Positions 19,036 to 28,532 of a stretch of DNA of 64,000 nt are shown piece by piece; the first letter of the stretch is position 1; the number at the start of each line of letters is the position of its first letter. The stretch comes from Aquabacter spiritensis (GTDB lineage: Bacteria; Pseudomonadota; Alphaproteobacteria; Rhizobiales; Xanthobacteraceae), in the NCBI RefSeq assembly GCF_004346185.1, contig NZ_SMAI01000020.1, positions 21,460-85,459 of the forward strand, written 5' to 3'. The notes beneath the pieces were generated by a model. That model saw only the letters and a program-made list of their open reading frames with translations. It was not told the origin of the DNA and did no database searches. The translations under genes and the position numbers were made by a program.

Positions 19036-19078
19036 TTTCTTCTCCACGCGCGATGCCCAAGGCGCCGACGATCGCCGC

Positions 19079-19822
19079 TCAGGGCTGAAACCCTTCAAAA
19101 ATCATCTGATCCGCATAGGCCGAGGCCATCTCGCGCTCGGCGACGGTGCGCACGGTCCAGGCGAAAACCGGCATTCCGAGCGCGCGCAGCACGCGTGGGG
19201 GCAGCGCCGCGATATCGGCGACCCGGTAGGCGAGAAACTGGAAACGCGTGCGCGGCCAGTGCAGCAGATGCCGCAGGTCGCGGCGCGTGCCGGGCGCGAG
19301 ATTGCGCCATTCGTTTTCGCCGAAATGGCGCGCCGAGACGATCCCCCGGACCCTGGCGGGGTCGAGCCGCCGCACCTCGGCGATCATTTCGGGATCGAAC
19401 GACATCACGCCGATCGGACCGCGATAGGTGCCGAGAACCGCGACGACCCGCGCCGCGAGCCGGACATCACCCGAAAAGCGGCTCTTCAGTTCGATCAGAA
19501 GCGGCACCCGACCCTCGACGAGCGCCAGGGCCTCGCCGAGCGTCAGAATCGTGTCGGGCGTGTTGCGGAACGGGATGCGCTTCAACTGGGCCGCGGAAAA
19601 AGCCCGCGTCTCCCCGCTGCCGAGCGTCAGCCGGTCGAGGGTGTCGTCGTGAAACACCATCGCCTCGCCGTCGGCGCTCGGCTGCACGTCGATCTCGATG
19701 CCGTAGCCCCGTTGGGCGGCCGCCAGAATCGCCGTGCCGGTGTTTTCGACGATACCGCGGCCGGCATCGTGCAGGCCGCGATGCGCCACCGGCTGTCGGG
19801 TGAGATACCCAAGATCGCGCAT
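19079..19822 (-). CDS. Glycerophosphodiester phosphodiesterase family protein
   Basis: A 247-residue GDPD TIM-barrel enzyme expected to hydrolyse glycerophosphodiesters to glycerol 3-phosphate and an alcohol. Catalytic motifs are VAHRGLHDAGRGIVENT (catalytic His and Arg, residues 13-29), YGIEIDVQPSADGEAMVFHDDTLDR (metal-binding Glu/Asp and second His) and LLIELKSRF. No signal peptide, so it acts in the cytoplasm. It starts 14 bases after the ridA stop, indicating a shared transcript. Confidence 0.88.
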   Translation of the reverse strand: MRDLGYLTRQPVAHRGLHDAGRGIVENTGTAILAAAQRGYGIEIDVQPSADGEAMVFHDDTLDRLTLGSGETRAFSAAQLKRIPFRNTPDTILTLGEALALVEGRVPLLIELKSRFSGDVRLAARVVAVLGTYRGPIGVMSFDPEMIAEVRRLDPARVRGIVSARHFGENEWRNLAPGTRRDLRHLLHWPRTRFQFLAYRVADIAALPPRVLRALGMPVFAWTVRTVAEREMASAYADQMIFEGFQP

Positions 19823-19836
19823 CGCACCGGCCCGGA

Positions 19837-20295
19837 TCAGGCGATTTCGACGACGGCCTCGACTTCGACGGCGGCGTTGAAGGGCAAGGCGGCGATGCCC
19901 ACCGCCGAGCGGGCGTGGCGCCCCTTGTCGCCGAACACCTCGACGAACAGGTCGGAACAGCCGTTCACGACCGCCGGCTGGTCGGTGAAATCGGGCGCCG
20001 AATTGACGAAGCCGACGAGCTTCACGATCCGCACGACCGAGTCCAGGCTGCCGGTCGCGGCCTTGACCTGGGCGAGAATGTTGATGGCGCAGAGCCGCGC
20101 CGCCGCGCGGCCGGCATCGATGTCGAGCCCGGCGCCGAGCTTTCCGGTGCTCATGGCCCCCGCGCCGTCGACCGAGACCTGACCGGACACGTAGAGGAGA
20201 TTGCCGGTCTTCACCACCGGGACATAGTTCGCGACCGGCGGCTTGGGAGAGGGCAGGGTGATCCCGAGTTCGGCGAGCTTCTGGTCGATCGACAT
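19837..20295 (-). CDS. RidA family protein
   Basis: A 152-residue member of the YjgF/YER057c/UK114 family. The segments LLYVSGQVSVDG, CAINILAQVKAATGSLDSV and FVNSAPDFTDQPAVVNGCSDLFVEVFGDKGRHARSAVGIAALP match the Rid fold. The canonical arginine of archetypal RidA deaminases is present in GRHARSAVG, consistent with imine/enamine deamination, although the longer form belongs to a less characterised subgroup. The start at 20295 was chosen because GGAGATGCGC precedes it. First gene of the ridA-GDPD-DUF4424 run. Confidence 0.86.
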   Translation of the reverse strand: MSIDQKLAELGITLPSPKPPVANYVPVVKTGNLLYVSGQVSVDGAGAMSTGKLGAGLDIDAGRAAARLCAINILAQVKAATGSLDSVVRIVKLVGFVNSAPDFTDQPAVVNGCSDLFVEVFGDKGRHARSAVGIAALPFNAAVEVEAVVEIA

Positions 20296-20568
20296 GCGCA
20301 TCTCCTGCAACGTGGTACGCTGGGCCGGACGGTATGGCGTGCGATCTTCGGCGCCTTGAAACCGCGCGAAGGGTCGCGCATTTCTCTAAAGCACGCGCCG
20401 ACCAGATTGCAACGCAATCCGATCGGATAACGCGTCGCGTGTCAGAGGGGCGAGGCGAGTCGCGGGACGGTGGGATCAAACGCTCCCGGTTCGCGTTCCG
20501 GAGCGGCATGCGGTCCGGAGGTCCGCCGGGCAAGTGTGGTATCGCGTGACATTGGAAGGAGACCGGCC

Positions 20569-21402
20569 ATGACGGCAATCCCGCGCCGCGCGGCGCCCGC
20601 CGCAGCTTTGCTCACCGCCCTCTTCGTGTCGGGCGGCACCGGGCTTGCCGCAGCCGAGACCTTGATGCCGCATCGCGCCGGCTATGTCCTCAGCCTCGAT
20701 CCCTCCAAACCGTCGCAAAAGCTCGACGGCGCGGACGGCCGCATCGATTACGAGATCCGGGGCAATTCCTGCGAGGGCTATACCGTCGCGCTGCGCCAGT
20801 CGAACAGGCTCGACACCGGCGAGGGGCCGTCCGCCGAGAGCGACATGCTTTCGACCAGTTGGGAGGATGGCAAGGGCGAGGCGTACCGCTTCAAGACCGT
20901 CACCCGCGCCAATGGCCAGGTGAAGAGCGACGTCGACGCCATCGCCACCCGCAGCGACGGTGGCGTCACGGTCCAGATCACCAAGCCCCGCCGGGAATCG
21001 GTCGAGCTGAAGGGGCCGATCCTGATGCCGACCGAGCATGTGCGAAAAGTGCTCGCCGCCGCGGCCGCCGGGGAGAGCATTCTCCAGGCCCGGGTGTTCG
21101 ACGGCTCGGAAACCGGGGAGAAGGTCTATGACACGCTCGCCGTGATCGGCCGGCCGGGCAAAGCGGCGGCGGACCTGCCGGAGGCGGCGCGGACCGCCTT
21201 GGCGGACGAGACCGTCTACCCCGTGACCGTCAGTTATTTCGACGGTGCGGGCGACCAGCAGACGCCAGTCTATGCGATGAGCCTTTCGCTCTATGCCAAT
21301 GGCGTGATCGGCGGATTGAAGATCGACTACAACGATTTCGTCCTGCGCGGCGTGCTCGATCGCTTCGAGCCGCTGAAGCCGGACGCGACCTGCGCCAAGT
21401 GA
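20569..21402 (+). CDS. eipB: EipB-type cell envelope integrity protein (DUF1849)
   Basis: A 277-residue periplasmic beta-spiral protein of the DUF1849/EipB family, known in Brucella and other Rhizobiales to be needed for envelope integrity. A signal peptide ends near AAAE at residue 30, and the mature N-terminus MPHRAGYVLSLDPSK is family-typical. Two cysteines, C68 (NSCEGY) and C275 near the C-terminus, correspond to the conserved disulfide of the family. ATG 20569 is preceded by GGAAGGAGACC. The upstream intergenic region is shared with the divergent ridA run. Confidence 0.9.
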   Translation: MTAIPRRAAPAAALLTALFVSGGTGLAAAETLMPHRAGYVLSLDPSKPSQKLDGADGRIDYEIRGNSCEGYTVALRQSNRLDTGEGPSAESDMLSTSWEDGKGEAYRFKTVTRANGQVKSDVDAIATRSDGGVTVQITKPRRESVELKGPILMPTEHVRKVLAAAAAGESILQARVFDGSETGEKVYDTLAVIGRPGKAAADLPEAARTALADETVYPVTVSYFDGAGDQQTPVYAMSLSLYANGVIGGLKIDYNDFVLRGVLDRFEPLKPDATCAK

Positions 21403-21778
21403 GGGGGCTCCGGCCCTGAGGTTTGCAGGTGTCGCGACGTTCGGACGCGCCCCGTTGCCCGGTTCGCCGATCGCGTGCTCCCCCTTGCCGTGGGTGCGTT
21501 TTCCAAGCTCCGGCAAGGAGGTCGGATCCGGCAAACCGCCCCTTGCCGAGGTCGCTCTCATTCACGCCCGTAACGCAGCCTTTGCGGAGCTGGACCTCTC
21601 TGGCCGCGTGGAAAGACAGCGTGGTGCGGTCCAAGGCCCGACGGCCGTTCCGGGCAACCGCGCCGTGGCCTTCGGTGTCAGGATGCCGCCAAAACCGAAC
21701 CGGGGGCGGAACGCAATCCGGCTTGAATCCGATTTAACGCGAGTTAGGATCGACTTTCCGAAACGCGGGGGACTTGTC
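21403..21778. other. Gene-free stretch between eipB and the small cupin-like gene
   Basis: No convincing gene is seen in these 376 bases. Frames are open in places, but the translations have no recognisable motif and low-complexity composition. The last 60 bases become less GC-rich and include ACGCGAGTTAGGATCGACTTTCC just before the next start, which is probably the promoter region of that gene. No terminator with a T tract was found after eipB. Confidence 0.5.
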
Positions 21779-22084
21779 ATGGATTTTCAAGAGAAGCTTT
21801 CATTCGATCCAATCTTGCCTGGCGTGCGTCTCGCCAACTATGTCGAAGGCGACATTGAGCTGAAGGTTGTCAAATTCGATGCGGGAGCTGCCATTCCATT
21901 GCATCGAAACACCGCCAATGTACGCCACCTGGTGCTTCAAGGGGCGATTAAGTTTGGCGACGAAGTCTTCGAATCGCTTGGTGAATACCAATGCGGTGGG
22001 AAAGAATATAGCGGGATGACCCTGAGGGATACGATCGTGCTGGTCATCCAGCCGATTGGAACCACTTATCAGATTTCGGATTGA
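21779..22084 (+). CDS. Small cupin-like protein, lower GC than its surroundings
   Basis: A 101-residue protein starting MDFQEKLSFDPILPGVRLANY. The pattern AAIPLHRNTANVRHLVLQGAIKFGDEVFESLGEYQC resembles a single cupin beta-barrel: His in PLHRN, His in VRHLVLQG, then the glycine-containing strand. A role as an anti-sigma cupin or sensor is possible but not supported. Base composition is near 50% GC against about 67-70% for neighbours, and codon choice is less biased, which suggests recent acquisition. The start is the first ATG of the motif-bearing segment, preceded by GGGGGACTTGTC. Confidence 0.6.
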   Translation: MDFQEKLSFDPILPGVRLANYVEGDIELKVVKFDAGAAIPLHRNTANVRHLVLQGAIKFGDEVFESLGEYQCGGKEYSGMTLRDTIVLVIQPIGTTYQISD

Positions 22085-22222
22085 GATCGCCCGCCGCGCC
22101 GCCCGCCGCCCGCGCTGAAGGGCGCGCGGCGGCGGGCGAGAGCGTTTGCGACGCACGCATCCGACGGCGCGCCGGTTCGTCTCGATACGACCGGATGCCG
22201 GCGAATTGCGGGGAGTGCGACT

Positions 22223-22516
22223 GTGAAAGTGGTGCATCTGACGGTGAAGGGGCGGGTGCAGGGCGTCGGTTATCGGGCCTGGTGTGCCCGCGAAGCCGAA
22301 GCGCGGGGGCTCGCAGGATGGGTGCGCAACCGGCGGACCGGCGCGGTGGAGGCGGTGTTCGCGGGTTCGGCCCGCGACGTCGATGCCATGGCGCAGATGT
22401 GCCGCCAGGGCCCCCCGGGATCGCGGGTGGATGACATTGTGTGTCACGAGGCGTCGGAGACGGCTCTCGCCGCTTGCCGCGGAACACAGGGCTTTGTCGT
22501 TCTCGAGACACTGTAG
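22223..22516 (+). CDS. Acylphosphatase
   Basis: A 97-residue protein beginning (GTG at 22223) with VKVVHLTVKGRVQGVGYRAWC, which holds the acylphosphatase signature G-R-V-Q-G-V-G-Y-R with the catalytic arginine, and GWVRNRRTGAVEAVFAG with the catalytic asparagine. It hydrolyses carboxyl-phosphate bonds such as acetyl phosphate or 1,3-bisphosphoglycerate. It is a single gene 122 bases before the membrane glycosyltransferase. Confidence 0.93.
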   Translation: MKVVHLTVKGRVQGVGYRAWCAREAEARGLAGWVRNRRTGAVEAVFAGSARDVDAMAQMCRQGPPGSRVDDIVCHEASETALAACRGTQGFVVLETL

Positions 22517-22638
22517 CTGCCGAGAGATGGTGTAGCAGCGGCGCTACGCTGTTCAGGTTCCGCACCGAATGAGAGGTTCGGCGGTGGCGATCCCGTCGGC
22601 GGAGGGATATAGATTGCACCCAGCCTGCGGAGTGCGAT

Positions 22639-24198
22639 GTGCCTGCGACCGTTCCGGCGGAGCGCAGCCTCCTCCGCCCCCCCGTCTTCTCGAAAGAGCG
22701 GTATTCTGAGCCGCTGCCGCCCGCGCCCTGGTGGGCGACGCCCACCGGCGTCACGCTGATCGTTGCAATCTGGGCGCTCATCCACGGCGCGATCGCGGTC
22801 CTGCTCGAAGGCGCGATCAATGTCGATGATTCGATCGAGAGCTTCTTCGTCCAATCTTTCGAGTTCAGCTACATCCCGCGCAACCCGCCGGTCTATGACT
22901 GGCTGCTTTACGCCATCCAGCAATTGACGGGGCCGGGGCCGCTCAGCTTCGCCATCTTGCGCTACGGGCTTCTCTTCGCCTGCGCGATGCTGGTCTACCG
23001 GGTGGCGCAGCACGCCATTGCCGATCCGCGTCTTCAAGCGCTGGCGGTGTTCTCGCTCTCGGCGCTGTGGGTGATCGGCTATCACAGCCACCGCATCCTC
23101 ACCCATTCCAACGTGATGATCGTCGCCATCGCGGGCTTCATGCTGACCTTGATGGCGCTCGCCCGCGGGCCGCGGTCGGTGTGGCTCTATGCCGGCCTCG
23201 GCGCCTGGATCGTGGTCGGCGTGGTCGGAAAGTTCGGCTTCATCGCCTATTTCGCGGCGCTGTTCATCGCCAGCATGCTGGAGCCGACGTTCCGGCGCGT
23301 CTTCGCCGACGTCCGCATCCTGGTGACGCTGATCGTCGCGGCGGTGCCCGTCGCTGGCTATGTCCTGGGGCTCCATCTTCTTGAGCAGGACGTGGTCGCG
23401 GCAACGGCCGACGTGGTCGGCCCGAGCGCGCAGGTCAAATGGGTCAAGGTGCTCGACACCTTCCTCGGCGCCTGGGTCGGTTATCTCCTGCCCTTCCTCG
23501 CGCTGGTCGCGCTGGTCTTTCTGCCGTGGAATCGTGGCGAAGGCGCGCGCGAGGGGACGCCGGAACAGGCCGCGGTGCGCCATGTGCTGCGCTCGATGAT
23601 CCTGATCGGGACGCTCGGCACGCTCGCCGCGGTGCTCGCGCTCGGCTCGACCAGCCTCCGGGACCGCTATTTCCACGTCTTCTTCCTGTTCGCCCCGGTC
23701 TATGTGTTCATGGAGGCCGAGCGGCTCGGCGGCTGGCAGGACCGGGTGAGGATCTATCTCGCCGTGCTCGCCGTGATGGCCATCGGCGTCATGGGGGTGC
23801 GGACGGCGATCACGCTCTGGCCGGATCCTCGGCTTTGCGGCCGCTGCATCGCCGCAGAGCCGCTGGGGGCGCTGCGACCGATCGTGCTCGAGCGTCTCGG
23901 CGGCGCGCCGACCCTCGTTGCGCCGGATCGCATGTCGGCCGGTCGGCTGCGGGCGGCGATCCCTGAGGCGCGCGTCGTGGTCACCAACGACCCTGCCTAT
24001 CGCCCGCCGGCGCGCGCCGCCAGCGGCTGCGGCCAGATCACCGGCGTCGCCAATGGGTCTGGCGCCTTCGCGCCCGCACGCATGGAGGGCACGGCGATCG
24101 ATTTGTGGGCGAAATGGTGGGCGCCACTGATGAAGCCGCGGCGCGAGAGCTTCTGGCAGATCACGCCGCTCCCGGCCGACAGCGAGATGTGCCGTTAA
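22639..24198 (+). CDS. GT39-type (PMT_2) membrane glycosyltransferase
   Basis: A 519-residue polytopic protein with about ten transmembrane helices up to residue 395 and a C-terminal soluble part of about 125 residues containing several cysteines. The first periplasmic loop has the acidic pair NVDDSIESFF, where GT-C enzymes carry the catalytic Asp/Glu, and NPPVYDWLLYAIQQLTG matches the PMT_2/GT39 pattern. Such enzymes move a sugar from a polyprenyl-phosphate carrier to lipid A, glycans or proteins at the outer face of the inner membrane. Acceptor and sugar are unknown. GTG 22639 is the likely start. Convergent with groEL. Confidence 0.85.
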   Translation: MPATVPAERSLLRPPVFSKERYSEPLPPAPWWATPTGVTLIVAIWALIHGAIAVLLEGAINVDDSIESFFVQSFEFSYIPRNPPVYDWLLYAIQQLTGPGPLSFAILRYGLLFACAMLVYRVAQHAIADPRLQALAVFSLSALWVIGYHSHRILTHSNVMIVAIAGFMLTLMALARGPRSVWLYAGLGAWIVVGVVGKFGFIAYFAALFIASMLEPTFRRVFADVRILVTLIVAAVPVAGYVLGLHLLEQDVVAATADVVGPSAQVKWVKVLDTFLGAWVGYLLPFLALVALVFLPWNRGEGAREGTPEQAAVRHVLRSMILIGTLGTLAAVLALGSTSLRDRYFHVFFLFAPVYVFMEAERLGGWQDRVRIYLAVLAVMAIGVMGVRTAITLWPDPRLCGRCIAAEPLGALRPIVLERLGGAPTLVAPDRMSAGRLRAAIPEARVVVTNDPAYRPPARAASGCGQITGVANGSGAFAPARMEGTAIDLWAKWWAPLMKPRRESFWQITPLPADSEMCR

Positions 24199-24269
24199 GG
24201 CAGGGTGGGGGGCGATCGCCGCATCGGTCGCGCCGCCGAAGCGACGCTTTCGAACAGAGAATCACGGAC

Positions 24270-24298
24270 AAAAAAAGGGCGCGGCTGACGCCGCGCCC
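24270..24298 (-). terminator. Intrinsic terminator of groES-groEL
   Basis: On the minus strand, a perfect 9-bp stem (24298-24290 with 24285-24277) closes a four-base loop and is followed by seven T residues (24276-24270), 82 bases after the groEL stop. A second hairpin (24325-24346, 9-bp stem with a four-base loop) lies between it and groEL without a T tract. Confidence 0.93.
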
Positions 24299-24379
24299 TG
24301 GGATTTCGGATATCGCCGCCGGCTCGGGTCGGCTTTTGCCGACCCGAAGGGTTCGAAAGCCCGGCGGCGGAAGTTCGGT

Positions 24380-26032
<1,653 letters not shown>

Positions 26033-26064
26033 TCAGCTTGGGACGAACAGCGGGGGAAGGGGGC

Positions 26065-26379
26065 TCACGCCGCCTTCTTGGCGGCAGAGGCGACCTCGAT
26101 AATGCCGAGGATGTCGCTCTCCTTCATGATCAGCAGATCCTGTCCGTCGACCTTGACTTCGGTTCCGGACCATTTGCCGAACAGGACGCGGTCGCCGGCC
26201 TTCACATCCAAGGCGACGAGTTCGCCCTTCTCGTTGCGGGCTCCCGGGCCGACCGCCACAACCTCGCCCTCCTGGGGCTTTTCCTTGGCGGTGTCGGGAA
26301 TGATGATGCCGCCGGCCGTCTTCTGCTCGGCTTCGATGCGCTTCACGACGACGCGGTCGTGCAGGGGACGGAAACCCAT
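26065..26379 (-). CDS. groES: Co-chaperonin GroES (Hsp10)
   Basis: A 104-residue co-chaperonin with [16 protein letters not shown] at the start, the mobile loop ([20 protein letters not shown]), and [29 protein letters not shown]. The C-terminal tail is extended by AAKKAA. It caps GroEL rings. First gene of the operon; CIRCE and a heat-shock-type promoter precede it. Confidence 0.98.
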   Translation of the reverse strand: MGFRPLHDRVVVKRIEAEQKTAGGIIIPDTAKEKPQEGEVVAVGPGARNEKGELVALDVKAGDRVLFGKWSGTEVKVDGQDLLIMKESDILGIIEVASAAKKAA

Positions 26380-26441
26380 CGGGAAACCTCCGGTCTTTTG
26401 AATTTGCCTGTGTCGGCGCGCTGAAACGCGCGTCCGGCGGG

Positions 26442-26471
26442 CATCTAGGGCGGGCGGGAAGCGGCTTCAAG
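26442..26471 (-). promoter_or_regulatory. Predicted heat-shock-type promoter of groESL
   Basis: Reading the minus strand, CTTGAAG at 26471-26465 is followed after 17 bases by TAGATG at 26447-26442 within CCCTAGATG. This resembles the RpoH pattern CTTGAA and CCTATxT seen in alphaproteobacteria, and would start transcription about 55 bases before groES. Prediction only. Confidence 0.5.
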
Positions 26472-26488
26472 GGGGTGGAGAAAAAATT

Positions 26489-26515
26489 TTGGCACTCGTC
26501 ACGTCCGAGTGCCAA
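26489..26515. promoter_or_regulatory. CIRCE operator (HrcA binding site)
   Basis: A perfect inverted repeat TTGGCACTC - nine bases - GAGTGCCAA, matching the CIRCE consensus (TTAGCACTC-N9-GAGTGCTAA) with one compensated change per arm. It lies 110 bases upstream of groES. HrcA would bind it and repress groESL when unfolded protein is scarce. hrcA itself is not in the window. Confidence 0.92.
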
Positions 26516-26663
26516 CAACTTCGGCCCGCTTGTCAGCAGTCCGGGTCGTTCGCTGCTAACGCCTTGTTTTTAAACCACGAAACCAACTTTTGATCTGGAT
26601 CGTTGGCGAATATGAGCCGACACTCGATCGGCACCCGGATGCACCGGGCCCGGCAGCGGCGGC

Positions 26664-26948
26664 ATGGAGGTTTGGAACATGGTTTCGGACGACTTCGTGA
26701 AACAGGTTTCCGGCTATGGCCTTGCGACGGCGCAAATATTCTACCATCTCCCCGATCATCCCTCGTTCATCCAAACATTCGTCTGGCAGAATTACGATCT
26801 GTTCCCAAAATTTCCGGAATTGACCAAGTTCCTGGAGTTTTGGCGGCGCGAACTGGACGGGAAGCTGCATTCCGTAACCGTGGCCCATCAGCAGCTCATC
26901 AAGCCTGCCGAACTTCGAACCGTGAACGGCGCATTCTTTCTGCACTGA
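26664..26948 (+). CDS. usg: Usg family protein
   Basis: A 94-residue protein of the Usg-like family. The core reads DFVKQVSGYGLATAQIFYHLPDHPSFIQTFVWQ, then LTKFLEFWRRELDGKLHSVTVAHQQLIKPAELRTVNG, both family-diagnostic. The family is conserved in alphaproteobacteria, frequently near trp genes, and has no assigned function. GC content is lower than that of its neighbours. ATG 26664 is used; ATG 26679 is an alternative start. It is divergent from groES, so the 26380-26663 region serves both genes. Confidence 0.86.
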   Translation: MEVWNMVSDDFVKQVSGYGLATAQIFYHLPDHPSFIQTFVWQNYDLFPKFPELTKFLEFWRRELDGKLHSVTVAHQQLIKPAELRTVNGAFFLH

Positions 26949-27053
26949 GTGACGCTGAGGAAGTGTGGAGAGGCGACGGTGGCGGGGCGCCGGAAATGCC
27001 CTGACACCGCCGCTTTCTCGGTGCTAAGAGAGGGCGTTCCCCTTGAGGCGCCC

Positions 27054-27656
27054 GTGGACCATCGTACACCGCGAACATCTGAGCTTCTCGCCGCCGTTCT
27101 GTCCGCACAGGAGGGCGACAAGGTCGCCATCGGCGATCTCATCAATGCGCTGCGCAACCGCGCCTTCGGCATCACCTTCCTGCTTTTCGGCATTCCCAAT
27201 TGCATTCCGATGCCGCCGGGGATTCCGGTCGTGTGCGGCATCGTACTCGGCTTGATCGGCCTGCAGATGGCGCTGGGCCGCCAGGAATTGTGGCTGCCCG
27301 AACGAATCAAGCGCCAGACCTTCTCGCGCAGCATGCTCGAGGCGATCGTCACCCGGTCTCGCCCGACCATCGAATGGTTCGAGCGCTGGTCGCGTCCGCG
27401 GCTGCCGCAGTTCGCCGGGCCCACCGCCCGCAGAATCGTCGGCGCCGTCGTGGTCTTGCTCGGCTTCATCCTGTTGCTGCCGATTCCGTTCCTCGGAAAC
27501 CTGCCGCCGGGTTTCGCCGTGTGCATCTTCGGCCTCGGTCTGGTGGAACGCGACGGCGGTGTCATCCTCGCCGGCTTCTTCGCCACCGTCCTCGGCCTCC
27601 TGGTGACCGCCGCGATGAGCTGGGCGATCTGGCAGGGCGCGGTCGCGATCTTCTGA
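27054..27656 (+). CDS. ExoD family membrane protein
   Basis: A protein of about 200 residues of the exopolysaccharide synthesis ExoD family. Diagnostic segments are FGITFLLFGIPNCIPMPPGIPVVCGIVLGLIGLQMALG and a later LLLPIPFLGNLPPGFAVCIFGLGLVERDG. It has four hydrophobic helical segments. In Sinorhizobium, exoD affects exopolysaccharide and alkaline tolerance; the molecular action is unknown. The frame is open upstream to GTG 26949, directly after usg, with another GTG at 27021. I prefer GTG 27054 because GAGG precedes it and conservation appears to begin near there, but the start is uncertain. Confidence 0.83.
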   Translation: MDHRTPRTSELLAAVLSAQEGDKVAIGDLINALRNRAFGITFLLFGIPNCIPMPPGIPVVCGIVLGLIGLQMALGRQELWLPERIKRQTFSRSMLEAIVTRSRPTIEWFERWSRPRLPQFAGPTARRIVGAVVVLLGFILLLPIPFLGNLPPGFAVCIFGLGLVERDGGVILAGFFATVLGLLVTAAMSWAIWQGAVAIF

Positions 27657-27720
27657 CGTCATCCGCCCGCAGCAAAAACCTGCTGTCCTGCAGCCGTGTT
27701 CGGCAGGGCAGGGGACGAGC

Positions 27721-28449
27721 ATGTGCGATTGCCGGCAGAACCGGGGACATGTCCTGTCCCGCCGCAGCCTCGTTCTGGGCGGGGCAACACTGCTCACCTT
27801 GACCTGCGGGGGCAGGCCGCTGCGCGCTCTGCCGCTACCAGCCGAGGCCCGGTCTGCACCCAACGACATCGGAGGCGACGAAGCGCTCGCGCGGCTGATG
27901 GCCGGCAATGCCCGTTATCAGGCCGACCTGCCGGGCCCGACCTGCCTCAGCGCCTGCCGCGCGGCCATCGCCACGCGGCAATATCCGATCGCCGCGATGG
28001 TCTGCTGTTCGGACAGCCGGGTGGCGCCCGAGCTGGTGTTCGACCAGGATGGCGGCCAGATCTTCGTCGTCCGTGTCGCCGGGAATATCGTCGACACGGA
28101 CGGCATTGCGAGCCTCGAATATGCGGTGAGGGAATTGAACGTCCCGCTGCTTCTCGTGGTGGGTCATGCACGATGCGGTGCGGTCACGGCGGCGGTGAAC
28201 GTGGTACGCGACAAGATCGAGGTGCCGGGGCACCTGACCAGCCTTGTCAATCAGATCCGGCCGGCGGTCGACGCCGCCGCGCCGCTCGGCGGCGACCTGC
28301 TCGCCAATGCGATCATCCTCAATGCCCGCACGTCGGCACGAAAGATCGCCGACTCGGCCCCCATCCTCGCTCCGGCGATTGCCGGGGGTCGCGTGAAGCT
28401 CGCGACGGCCATCTATGATCTAGCAAGCGGCGCCGTCACGCTGGTTTAA
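27721..28449 (+). CDS. Beta-class carbonic anhydrase with Tat-type signal
   Basis: A 242-residue beta carbonic anhydrase that interconverts CO2 and bicarbonate. Zinc ligands are C96, D98 (within CSDSR), H149 and C152 (GHARCG). The N-terminus contains SRRSLVLGGATLLTL, a twin-arginine motif before a hydrophobic stretch, so export of the folded zinc enzyme by Tat to the periplasm is likely. Another Cys (in MCDCR) precedes the motif. The start ATG 27721 is preceded by GCAGGGGACGAGC. It stands alone, 74 bases before queA. Confidence 0.9.
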   Translation: MCDCRQNRGHVLSRRSLVLGGATLLTLTCGGRPLRALPLPAEARSAPNDIGGDEALARLMAGNARYQADLPGPTCLSACRAAIATRQYPIAAMVCCSDSRVAPELVFDQDGGQIFVVRVAGNIVDTDGIASLEYAVRELNVPLLLVVGHARCGAVTAAVNVVRDKIEVPGHLTSLVNQIRPAVDAAAPLGGDLLANAIILNARTSARKIADSAPILAPAIAGGRVKLATAIYDLASGAVTLV

Positions 28450-28532
28450 CTGGCACGGGACGGGTTTGCCTCGCGGCAAATCCGAACTAGGAAGGCGCTC
28501 TCGCCGTAAAGATCGCGGCCCAAGTGGGTTTC

